The translations under genes and the position numbers were made by a program. A stretch of DNA of 64,000 nucleotides, taken from NCBI GenBank assembly GCA_964020085.1, contig OZ026598.1, positions 12,435,816 through 12,499,815 of the forward strand. Reading direction: 5' to 3'. Below the pieces are notes generated by a model. The model did not search any database. It was not told the DNA's origin and saw only the letters and a list, made by a program, of their open reading frames with translations. This document shows positions 30,985 through 40,365 of the stretch, in pieces. The stretch's first letter is position 1. The number at the start of each line of letters is the position of its first letter. The DNA comes from Micromussa lordhowensis (taxonomy: Eukaryota > Cnidaria > Anthozoa > Scleractinia > Lobophylliidae).

Positions 30985-31560
30985 TAAGCAACCAACAGCC
31001 AGAGTGGAAAAAATGTTTGCTCATATCTTGCTTATCGATAGGTATTGGTTAGTACCTAAACGTGATGTGGTTTGTTTTCAGAAAGGCTGCTTCAGTTTGG
31101 AGAAAATCAATAAAAGCTATTTTTGCTGTTGGCGACTTAAAAACAGCTAAAATTTAGACAAAATGGGCCATTCTCAAAACTTTGCTTGCATGCTAAAGGG
31201 AAGAAAGCGGGCTAAATTATTTTCTGATGCATTAATTTATAAAGGCTTTTACTTCTAGTTTGGAGGTAAATTTTCAACTTAGGGGTCATTTGGAATGCAG
31301 ACAATAATATTTTAAAACTGTTTCGTTCTTAACCGACAAATTTATATTTTAGCTGAAAGATGCGATTAACATTTTAGGCATGTGCTACACCGTGGTTTAC
31401 CCTAAGACTCCAGCCATAAGGTCTTTATAAACATTGCACTAAAACATATGTGAAAGCTGGTTCAGGTAATTTAGTTTGCACTTCACATGAACCCTCTGAA
31501 TTTGAACAAATTTTGGTTGAAATATGAGACCTAAGTGGTGGTTTGTTGGTGTCTAAGACG
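30985..31560 (+). repeat. Dispersed repeat, copy 1
   Basis: The reverse complement matches 53375-53900 throughout, including TTTTAGGCATGTGCTACACC with GTGGTTTACC here against GGTAAACCACGGTG-like sequence there, with many substitutions and small indels. It is non-coding and probably part of an uncharacterised mobile element. Confidence 0.75.
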
Positions 31561-31635
31561 GCTAACCATTGAATACTAACTAGCAAGAACTTGTTAAAAA
31601 ATTACCTTTATGTCTTACACTTTTCTAGATGACCT

Positions 31636-31995
31636 TTAAATTTGCCACCTGGTTGTACTTTTTTTTTTTTCCAAATGCTCAATGAACTCGTTGCAGCAAA
31701 CCTCACCCAGCAATTTCATTAATCGAGCATTTTTTGAACCAATTTTTAAATTTTGTACAATTTCAAAATTTAAGCTTTCAAAACTCTTGAAATAACTTAC
31801 AGCTAAACTTTCCAGTAGCCGAGGGCACATGTGTCTTTGATTAGGTTGTAGCATTGCTGTAGTGTTGCATGACAGAACAAAATTATTCCCACTGGGAGGG
31901 TGAAGAGAAACAACGACTTGAAAAGGATCTGTTTCCGTTGTTTTCAATTTCACTTTAAGTAGATATTTTGTTATTGTCTTGCATCCTTTTCTTCA
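31636..31995 (-). CDS. Exon-like ORF, product unknown
   Basis: About 115 codons are open on the minus strand, including TDPFQVVVSLHPPSGNNFVL and MCPRLLESLAVSYFKSFESL, ending in a Lys-rich segment. There is no in-frame ATG near the 5' end, so it would have to be an internal exon or a decayed gene. I do not recognise it. Confidence 0.25.
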
Positions 31996-32221
31996 AAATT
32001 TGACTGTTCATCAAGATGTGAATGATTGGGTTTTTTTTGTTTCTAAAAAACAGCATTCTAGGTAGTCTACTACCATTTTGCTTGAATTAAAAAGGAAAAC
32101 AAAACTGGGGTTCTTACAAAAGTAAAAATTTTATAAACAAATCGAAAACAATCTCTTGTGTTGAGCTTTCTATGAGACTTTTGGTATAGAGCACTGTACT
32201 CATTACTATAATTGTATATAT

Positions 32222-33640
32222 ATTCCCTTAGCTCCGATTGGAGCATAGGCCATTAACCACATCCATCCTCCATCGGGTTCTGTCCTGGGCAAGGCTTCCT
32301 AAAGTGTCCCAAGTGTGGCCCCAGTTTCTCGTTTGGGACTCTACACCTCTTCTCCAGGAGTTCCTGGGGCGACCACTCTTTCTCTTGCCCTGGGGGTTCC
32401 ACGTAGCGCCTGCCGGGTGATGCTGTTAGCTGATTTTCTTAGGATGTGACCTATCCATCTCCACTTTCTCTTTGAGATCTGAGTTATGATTGGTTCCTCG
32501 CCTGCTAATTCCCACAGCATCTCGTTCGTTACCCTGTCAGTCCAACTGATTTTTAAAATTTGCCTAAGGCACTTGTTGACGAAGGACTGCAATTTCTGAG
32601 ACGTTTGCTTAGTTGTTCTCCACGTTTCTGAGCCATAGAGGATAGCTTTGACATTGGTGTTAAAAATTCTAAATTTGGTTCTCCGTGAGATGACGTGGGA
32701 GGACCACACTTTCCTCAGCATACTGAAAGCTACTCTGGCTTTGTTTATCCTGACCTTGATATCTTCATCGGAACCTCCGTCAGTGCTGACTACACTGCCT
32801 AGGTCGACAGAAGATGTTACTTCCTCCAAGATGGTATCAGGGACTCCGGAGGTATGTTATCTGGGCCAGCTGCTTTCCCTGACTTAAGCATCTTGATAGA
32901 GTGCACATCTCTATTTTGGATGGCTTACCGCAGTTCACATTCAGCTCAGCTGAAGCCTCTGGAATTATTGGAAGTTCTGGTGGGGGAGGACGATTGAGGA
33001 GATCATTGAAGTACACTGTATTGTGCCCACCGCTTAAGCTGCTCATCTTCCCTGGTCAAGATATTACCTTCTTTGTCCTTTACTTGGCTGCTAGTCTGTT
33101 GAAATTTACCTGCCAACTTCCTGGTGGTATCGTAAAGGTCCTTCATATTGCCATGTGCTGCAGCCTCTTCTGCCTTCGTCGCTAGGGTATCATAATATTC
33201 CCTTTTATCTTGTTTGATCTTACGCTTTACTTCACTGTTTGCTGCCTCATACGTCTTGTGTGCCTCTGACTTTTCTCTCCTAGTCCTGCTTCTGTTGTAC
33301 TCTTCCTTCAGATGTTTTCTTTTGCTGATAGACCCCATGGTTCCTGGTGTAATCCATTCCTTGTGCTCAGCTGTCTTAGTCCCTAATACTTCTGCACATG
33401 TTCTGTTAATACTCTCTTTGATGTCACTCCATTCATCCTCTATATTCAGATCTTGTAGGGGCTGAAATCTGTTAGACAACGACAACCGGAAGCTCTGTAC
33501 TGTATCACTATCCATGAGGTAGTGCACATTGTACTTTATCCTTGGATTTCGTGGTTGGTAGTTAGGCTTCAGCTTTAATCTGACTCTGGCAGCTAGGAGG
33601 TGATGGTCTGATGCAGCGTCTGCACCTCTCTTGACGCGCT
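32222..33640 (-). mobile_element. RTE-like LINE with internally deleted RT
   Basis: Reading 33640 to 32222: the end of the endonuclease (DAASDHHLLAARVRLKLKPN), the linker region (33003-33527, with RTRREKSEAHKTYEAANSEV), the start of RT (AAGPDNIPPES-like near 32850) and then abruptly the post-RT region (VDLGSVVSTDGGSDEDIKVR, ILYGSETWRTTKQTSQKLQS, RKWRWIGHILRKSANSITRQ). The join at about 32840 removes the whole catalytic RT core. The C-terminal signature is that of RTE/SR2-like elements; the clade is inferred from it. The copy is 5' truncated at about 33640. Confidence 0.8.
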
Positions 33641-33842
33641 AACCCTAAGTATTTTAGTATTTCAGCAAATGTTCTGATATATCACAGATATTGTTTTAAC
33701 TTATGAACTTGACTACAGATGCTGCATCTGCTTTCTGGCCAGTCATCTCCCCAATTTACTGGTCAAGTAATCTTTTTGCTTTTCTGTAAATCTTGTTTGT
33801 CAAATATGACTCGACTTCAAGGCCTATCCCATCACGGCTGAC

Positions 33843-33877
<35 letters not shown>

Positions 33878-33954
33878 TGGAACTTATATAGTGCATTTTT
33901 CATAATTAATAATTAAAAATAAACAAATTTCTGATGGATTAAAATATATACTAT

Positions 33955-35673
33955 TTATAAACTAAAAGCTTGTTTAAAAAGATATGTCTTGAGGTGGCAC
34001 TTAAAACTTGAGAGTGAGTCAAGGCTAGTTATTTCACGGGGCAGATTGTTCCAGAGATTCGGGGCTGCATAACAAAATGCTCTTCCTCCAAGTGTAGAAA
34101 AGATCTTGCCACTGGGAATCTCAAGAATGATTCTTTGGCTGGATCTGAGCGAATATCTGCCAGGTGATTTTCGACGGACCAATTTGCAGATGTAATCAGG
34201 TACCATGCCGTGAATAGCTTTAAAAGTAAAGAGCAGAATTTTGAATTCAATACGGTACTTAACTGGAAGCCAGTGAAGCTGATGTAAGACCGGTGTGATA
34301 TGGCTGAACTTTGGTTGCTTGAAAATTAGTCTTGCAGCTGCATTCTGAACTCTTTGTATCTTATCAATTTGTGCCTGTGACAATCCATAGAGTAAGCTGT
34401 TGCAGTAATCTAATCGGCTCAACACAAACGCATGAATTAAGGTTTCCGTGGAGTTACGCGCTAAATGTTTTCTTATTCGCTTAATATTATGAAGATAATA
34501 GAATGACGTATTACAAATTTTGTTTATGTGTGAGTTCATCGACAGCTTGTCATCAACAAAAACACCAAGATTCCTCACAACTGACGATCTCATTACATCA
34601 GAGTTGCCCACGGTAATCGATGAAATATTAACTTTAGATAACTGTTGTCGGGTTCCTATGATAAGAAATTCTGTCTTTTCATCATTGAGGAGGAGTTTGT
34701 CGTGTTCCATCCATAAGCGTATGTCCTTTATACAATCTTGCATGGCAATTATAGTGTCTTGTTGGCTAGATAACTCATCAGGCTCGAAGGAGAGATATAA
34801 TTGTGAATCATCCGCATAGCAGTGAGAATCTGGAAGATGACGTTCAATGATTTTGAATAGTCTTGAAGAGTACATGATATATAATAGTGGACCAAGACAC
34901 GATCCTTGTGGAACACCCCAGTCAAGAGAGAGACTGTCCGAGAGGGCGCCAGAAATAGAAACACGTTGTCTTCTGGCCGTCAAGTACGAGGTGAACCAAT
35001 CTAATGGTGCTCCAGAAATTCCAAATGAAGTTTGAAGTCTACGCAGAAGTAAAGAGTGGTCAACTGTATCGAAAGCTGCGCTCAAGTCTAATAAAACAAG
35101 AAGAACAGCATGCTGAGAATTTATTTTCATCAGAATATCGTTAGTAACTTTCAAAAGTGCCGTTTCTGTACTGTGGTTCTTTCTGTAGGCAGATTGTAGC
35201 AGTGGGTAAAGATCGTGTTTCTTCATATGATTGTCAATTTGAATAAACACAGCTCTTTCAGTTACCTTTGAAATGAAGGAAAGATTACTTACTGGCCGGT
35301 AATTCTTGAAAACAGTGTCGAGACCAGTCTTCTTAAGAATTGGTAGAACTAAGGCTTCTCTCCATGAGGAGGGAAAATGACCGCTATCCAGTGAAATGTT
35401 TATCATTTTAGTTATCACTGGTAGAAGGACATCGATGCATTTAACTACCAGAGGTGTGGGTATCAGATCAAGAGCAGACGATTTTTTAGCCAGATTCATG
35501 ACAATGCTGCGAGCTTCTTCTTCCGTGATCGCTTGGAAACTGCTAAATGACAGAACTTGTAGTTCCATAACGGGTGCACAATCTTGACAATCTTCATTTG
35601 TACACACTTTAAATTTGGATCTTATGTTACTGATCTTTTCAACAAAGAAGTTAGCCATCTCATTTGCAAGCAT
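33955..35673 (-). CDS. LINE reverse transcriptase (CR1/L2-like), 572 residues
   Basis: An intact ORF for RNA-templated first-strand cDNA synthesis. Visible RT motifs include FKNYRPVSNLSFISKVTERA (domain 2), LLVLLDLSAAFDTVDHSLLL (domain 3), GVPQGSCLGPLLY (domain 4) and CYADDSQLYLSF (domain 5, catalytic ADD). The C-terminal region has LDYCNSLLYGLSQAQIDKIQ and ends FKCHLKTYLFKQAFSL. All catalytic aspartates are present. The natural ORF would continue upstream into the endonuclease at 36107-36802 but is separated from it by frameshifts around 35.7-36.1 kb. Confidence 0.9.
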   Translation of the reverse strand: MLANEMANFFVEKISNIRSKFKVCTNEDCQDCAPVMELQVLSFSSFQAITEEEARSIVMNLAKKSSALDLIPTPLVVKCIDVLLPVITKMINISLDSGHFPSSWREALVLPILKKTGLDTVFKNYRPVSNLSFISKVTERAVFIQIDNHMKKHDLYPLLQSAYRKNHSTETALLKVTNDILMKINSQHAVLLVLLDLSAAFDTVDHSLLLRRLQTSFGISGAPLDWFTSYLTARRQRVSISGALSDSLSLDWGVPQGSCLGPLLYIMYSSRLFKIIERHLPDSHCYADDSQLYLSFEPDELSSQQDTIIAMQDCIKDIRLWMEHDKLLLNDEKTEFLIIGTRQQLSKVNISSITVGNSDVMRSSVVRNLGVFVDDKLSMNSHINKICNTSFYYLHNIKRIRKHLARNSTETLIHAFVLSRLDYCNSLLYGLSQAQIDKIQRVQNAAARLIFKQPKFSHITPVLHQLHWLPVKYRIEFKILLFTFKAIHGMVPDYICKLVRRKSPGRYSLRSSQRIILEIPSGKIFSTLGGRAFCYAAPNLWNNLPREITSLDSLSSFKCHLKTYLFKQAFSL

Positions 35674-36106
35674 CGCTTTACTAGAATGAGGAGGAAGTGG
35701 AACATCAGAGTTTTGATTTAATAATTGTTTTGAGATCCTGAAAAGCTTTCCTTGATCCGAACTGTTTTCTTGTATAAGGTTATGATAGAAATCAAAGCGC
35801 CTTTTTAATCAAATTAGTAGCAAAGTTTCTCGCAGATTTATATGCAGTTAAGTCGTGTGTGGAGTTTGATAAACGCCATTTCTTTTCCGCTTTTCTTCGC
35901 AACCTTTTTGTGGTTAGAATCTGATCGTTGTACCACGGTATACGACGCCTTTGGGGAATACTTTTCCTCTGAAGCGGAGCATGTTTGTCAAGAATAGATG
36001 TTAAAGTTCTATTGTAACAGTCTACAAGCTCATTCAGCTCCCTAGGGGTATCTTGACAGATTTCGGAAGTTGCTAGATCACTGCAGAAAGAGTCCAGGTC
36101 AATTGA

Positions 36107-36802
36107 TTAAATTTTCCTGTAAACCCGTTCCTTCAATATGATTTTCGGTTTCGTTGCTCTTAGAGTAGTTAATACAGATAAATGATCCGAGAAAAGATGA
36201 TCAGTGACAGGTGAACCGCAGATGATGGAATCGGACTGACGCGTGATAATTAAGTCAATTGTGTGCCCAAGTTCATGGGTTGGTTGATTAACATGCTGAC
36301 GAAGACCCATTGAATCTAACAAGTCTAATAATCTTGTTGCATCTGGATTAGTCAAGTCGTCAACGTGAACGTTGAAATCGCCGGAAAAAACTAATGGTTC
36401 AGTTGAGAGAATTAAAGTTTCCAGGTAATCTGCAAAGTCAGCAATAAAGGTGCTTGTGGTGACAGGATGCGAAGGCCAATAGGGCGGGCGGTAAATGATA
36501 ACAAGTCGAAAATTAGACGTGCCAGACGAAACAATGAGTTCTAAATATTCAAATGAACGAAGATCATTCGCTGCAACTTTTTGAACATTCAAACTTCCTC
36601 TGAAAATAAGTGCAGTTCCTCCTCCGCGACGATTTTTTCGCGAATGATCAATAAGCTTAAAACCAGTAGGCGTAACTTCTGCCCTGTGAGCATCGTCATT
36701 TTCGCTGAGCCATGTTTCTGTGAGAGCAAATAAATCTGCTTTGCAGCTGGTGACATAATCAACAAACTCGGCAGACTTGTTTTTAATTGATCGAACGTTC
36801 AT
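36107..36802 (-). CDS. LINE apurinic-like endonuclease domain, 231 residues
   Basis: Starts MNVRSIKNKSAEFVDYVTSC. AP-endonuclease motifs follow in order: LFALTETWLSENDD (catalytic E), RRGGGTALIFRGS, VIIYRPP, VFSGDFNVHVDD (GDFN), HTIDLIITR and DHLFSDHLSVLTTL (SDH). This is the nicking domain that starts target-primed reverse transcription. It belongs to the same element as the RT ORF; the split is secondary damage. Confidence 0.88.
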   Translation of the reverse strand: MNVRSIKNKSAEFVDYVTSCKADLFALTETWLSENDDAHRAEVTPTGFKLIDHSRKNRRGGGTALIFRGSLNVQKVAANDLRSFEYLELIVSSGTSNFRLVIIYRPPYWPSHPVTTSTFIADFADYLETLILSTEPLVFSGDFNVHVDDLTNPDATRLLDLLDSMGLRQHVNQPTHELGHTIDLIITRQSDSIICGSPVTDHLFSDHLSVLTTLRATKPKIILKERVYRKI

Positions 36803-37239
36803 AATACAAAGGTGAAGCGAAGGCTGGCTAGGAGTGGATATCGCAGAGCATGTTGAAGTTGTAGATATATTGATGCAGTTGCGAGGGTTATGGCCAAGTT
36901 GACGTTGATACTATAGATGGTTTATGTGGGCATACCTTCCATTGTTGATGCAAACTGGAATAGGTGTTGAACGAGAAGCGTTGACAATCCTGGGTGTGTC
37001 GGTTCGGTTCGACGTAGCATTAAAATACTGGTGATCCTGGGATATCAAGGATGGTCCTGGATTAGTTTAGATATTGAATTCTGCGTCAGTGTTTGAATAA
37101 TAGTGAAATTTCGAGTGCAGGTACTTTCGCTTACATCGGTGAGGATTGTAAACCTTCGTAGAGTCATAACCAAGATGGCAAACACTTCTGTTAACATTTG
37201 AAATCATCGAATAAAACGAGATATATTGTGTTGTCATGC

Positions 37240-37590
37240 CGTATAATGCCTCATTTGATGCTACAGTTGCTGACTTACCATATTGCAGTTCAAACAAACT
37301 GCTGTGGCTAGCAAATAATGTGCAGAACAGAATCAACAGCAACTTAAACAAGGAACTCTTGCAATGTGATGGCTGGTTAAAGCACTTTTTACAATACTTT
37401 AAATGCATACGGCTTCTCTCCTGTGTGAGTTCGTTCATGTTTCTTGCAATCTGATGGCTGGTTAAAGCACTTTTTACAATACTTGCATGTAAACAGCTTA
37501 ACTTCTGTGTGAGTTCGCTCATGTTCCTTGCAAACTGATGATCGGCTAAAGCACTTGTTGCAATGCTTGCATGAATACGGCATCTTTTCA
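37240..37590 (-). pseudogene. C2H2 zinc-finger array remnant
   Basis: The open part (37389-37583) has two complete C2H2 fingers, YSCKHCNKCFSRSSVCKEHE..H and FTCKYCKKCFNQPSDCKKHE..H, joined by H-T-x-linkers. A TGEKPYAF linker then leads into a third finger that frameshifts near 37390 and decays (CKKCFNQPSHCKSS). Upstream on the minus strand the coding frame runs to at least 37640. The neighbour at 37640 is another pseudogene. It is likely a copy of a KRAB-less ZNF gene. Confidence 0.7.
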
Positions 37591-37639
37591 ACTGTTCTTT
37601 ATAAACCAGCGACGCTCTTCGACTCGCATTTAGGCCGCC

Positions 37640-37818
37640 ATTACGGTAATTACCGTAAAGTTTTGGTGTGAGGTTCAGATACTTTCTGACTTGTATCTGT
37701 GGTATACCACAGAACTGCTCCTGTAGCCTGCCTGCATAGCCAAGCACTGCTCTGTCAAGAAGTGTCTCTCTAAAGCATGTTCCTGTTTTCCAAGATCCAG
37801 ATGGTGCTGTAAGGAGGA
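37640..37818 (-). pseudogene. C-terminal exon of the disrupted transposase-like gene (see 44340-51210)
   Basis: An acceptor TTTTCCTCCTTACAG ends at about 37819, and the exon reads HHLDLGKQEHALER in one frame, then LDRAVLGYAGRLQEQFCGIP in the next. I recognise this as the tail of the same large multi-copy coral protein whose other parts lie at 44340-51210 on the same strand. The intron between them now contains a Tx1-like LINE and a TA-flanked element. One frameshift lies near 37770. Confidence 0.55.
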
Positions 37819-37839
37819 AAATTCATTGATAGGTTTTCA

Positions 37840-40365
37840 CACATCCTGGACTTCACTTTAATGAAGTGTGCATTTGGCATTCTCTCAGCTGTATCTCCAT
37901 CACATTTCACTATATCTGAAACCTACAAAACGCCAGGCACGGATGGACCTGCCGAATTCTACAAAGTTTTTTGGAAAGATAGTTCATCTTTTTTTATCTC
38001 GGCCATCAACTATGCTTTTTGGCTGCCTCTCATGCAGTAACACAAAGACAAGGGGTTATAAAACTAATTCCAAAAAAAGATGTGGAACTATACTTCATCA
38101 AAAATTGGAGGCCTATTACCCTGTTGAACACTGATTACAAAATCGCAGCAAAATCTATTGCAAACGGAATTAAACTAGTACTTCCAATCGTTATTAACCA
38201 TGGTCAAACAGGATTTTTGAAGGGCAGATTTATAGGCGAAAATATCACTCATTGACTGTATTATCCAATACGTCACAGAAAAGAAAATCCCTTTTCATTG
38301 ACTTTGAAAAAAGGCATTTGATTCTTTTGAATGGTCCTTCATACATGACACATTAGGATCCTACAGTTTCGGTGCGTCGTTAATTAACTGGGTGAAAACC
38401 CTGTATAGTCATACTGAAAGCTGTATTCTGAATAATGGATGGGCAAGTAATTTTTTTGAGATTCAAAGAGGTGTTAGGCAAGGCTGCCCACTCTCACCTT
38501 ACTTATTTCCTATCGGCAGAGGTGCAGTCCAAGGCAATTAAGAAAATTCTAATATAAAGGTAGCCTGCGTAGCAAGCGTTCCCATGCGAGCCGAATGCAA
38601 TCGGGCTGCGTGAAAAATGGGGCGAGAGCAATTCGGCCGCTCGAGAAGTGAAGCAAGAGCAAAAATGTGGAAGAAGTTTATCTACCCTCGCCTCTTTGCT
38701 CAAACTACAGGGTTTTAAACGAAATAGACAATTAACTCTACACTTTTCTGTGGAATGGTAAAGGCGACAAGATAAAACGGAAGGTAATGATCAATGATTT
38801 CAGTGTTGGGGGCCTAAAAATCATTGATATTAGCATTTACTAAATCCCTCAAAATCACATGGATTAAAAATATTTAGATAACAATAACAAGGGAAAATGG
38901 AAAATCTTGGCTGTCAAAACTTCTTTTCCTACAACCTCAACATTAGAGACACCTCATCGAAAATAAAAACTTTGGATGCCATTTTAAAAGAACTATTAGG
39001 AGTCTGGGCAAAGGTTGGACCTGAAATAACATCGAAAGATCACTTTCTGGATCAATAACTTTGGCATAACTCCCTAATAAGGATAGCCAACAAGACAGCT
39101 TTTTCAAAAAAAAAGTTTACTAAGGGAATAACTTGGGTGAAACATCTCATAGGACTGGACAACAACTTTCTCACGTTAAATAAATGAAATAAATCCTCGC
39201 CCTCTCAGCTTCTGCAGATTTATATCGGCTGTAAAGTCTCTTCGGACTGATTGTTATTTTCAAGATTCACATAGCACCAACTACAAATATGAGCCACTAT
39301 ACAACAAGAATTTTACAAGTTAAAAAAGCAACTACATTCATATATATAAAAAGAAATTGATTAGCAACAATCGTCTAATCCCAGAGTCAAGTCAAAAGAA
39401 GTGGCTAGATGATTGTAGACTACCAACAGATGACAACATAAACGGGACTGCAGCCTATCTTTTGGCTAAAAAATGCACCAAGAGCACTAATTCTTACATA
39501 GACACATGCCAACTAATAACTTCTTATAATTTTAGAATAGGTCTACATGGCGAAGAAACTTACAGTTTTTGTCATACCTCCCCTGAGTCAATAATTCATC
39601 TTTGGTCATGCCGCCAAACATCTCACTTTTGGAATAAACTTACTGAATGGCTGAAAAACATAAATTTACTTCCTGGAGATCACACTTCGACAAAATTTGG
39701 GTCTGAGGCCAGATATCTCCCAATTTACGCTTCTTATCAATTACTGCTTTCTCTTAGCACAATATCACATATAGCTCACTAAAACAAAAGAAGATCATCC
39801 AAATCTTGCGCATTTCATATGCACACTAAAATGACAATATGAAATAAAAATAAAAAGTGAAGACACAATGAAAGGGAAACCTCTTGCAGGATATTTGAGG
39901 ATTTAATTAATATTTCAGATTATAGTTCCTATATATTATCTCCTACCCATTAGCCTATTTCTAATCTCCTGTCAGATGCATAGCTCATTTTATCTGTAAT
40001 GTACCACATGCCTTTGGTCTGTTTTTTTGACATTTCTATAGTACAACCTCGAGCAGATTAATAATACCGGTAATCTATTTTTCTCCTTTTTTTTCTTTGC
40101 CCCTTATCATTACTGTATTTGTTAGTAGTGTACTGTAAGTTGTGTAGATATTGTAATTTAAATAGTGTAAATAATAAGAGCAATCTAATGTAAACAGAGC
40201 TAGTGCTGTACAGTACCGCTCAAAAGTAAGTTACCACCTGTCGTGTCTCGTCTCGCGAGACGAGAGTCTGTATTTGTTAGTAGTGTACTGTAAGTTGTGT
40301 AGATATTGTAATTTAAATAGTGTAAATAGTAAGAGCAATCTAATGTAAACAGAGCTAGTGCTGTA
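37840..40365 (+). mobile_element. Tx1/L1-like LINE, decayed
   Basis: Frames in order read KTPGTDG-LPAEFYKV, GVIKLIPKKDVELYFIKNWR (38019-38255), PITLLNTDYKIAAKSIANGI, HGQTGFLKGRFIGENI, EIQRGVRQGCPLSPYLF-like residues near 38460-38505, and the Cys-rich tail YSFCHTSPESIIHLWSCRQT (39357-39782). The RGxRQGCPLSP form is typical of Tx1/L1-like RTs. The 5' end and endonuclease are missing. The 3' UTR is interrupted by the inverted-repeat element at 40366 and resumes at 44237-44322, ending in an AAATAAACAAAAATATA tail. Confidence 0.75.
40211..40365 (+). repeat. 155-base tandem duplication at an element boundary
   Basis: The LINE 3' UTR stretch starting CTGTATTTGTTAGTAGTGTA plus the first ~55 bases of the inverted-repeat element (CAGTACCGCTCAAAAGTAAG onward) occur twice, offset by 155 bases (element starts at 40211 and 40366). 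The duplication therefore postdates insertion of the element. It left a free extra left terminus. Confidence 0.85.

Larger units (their letters stand above)
33841..37070 (-). mobile_element. Near-complete CR1/L2-like LINE
   Basis: The order on the minus strand is a short upstream region (about 37070-36810, one stop), an endonuclease ORF, a frameshifted linker (36100-35680), a full RT ORF, and a 3' UTR with AACTTATATAGTGCATTTTT and an (ATT)n tail (33841-33880). It is the best-preserved retrotransposon in the window and could be fairly young. It lies directly downstream, in the same orientation, of a zinc-finger pseudogene. Confidence 0.85.

Noticed and set aside
37067..37747. 226-codon minus-strand ORF as one protein
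   Set aside because: It mixes out-of-frame zinc-finger sequence with a short true piece of another gene (about 37690-37747).
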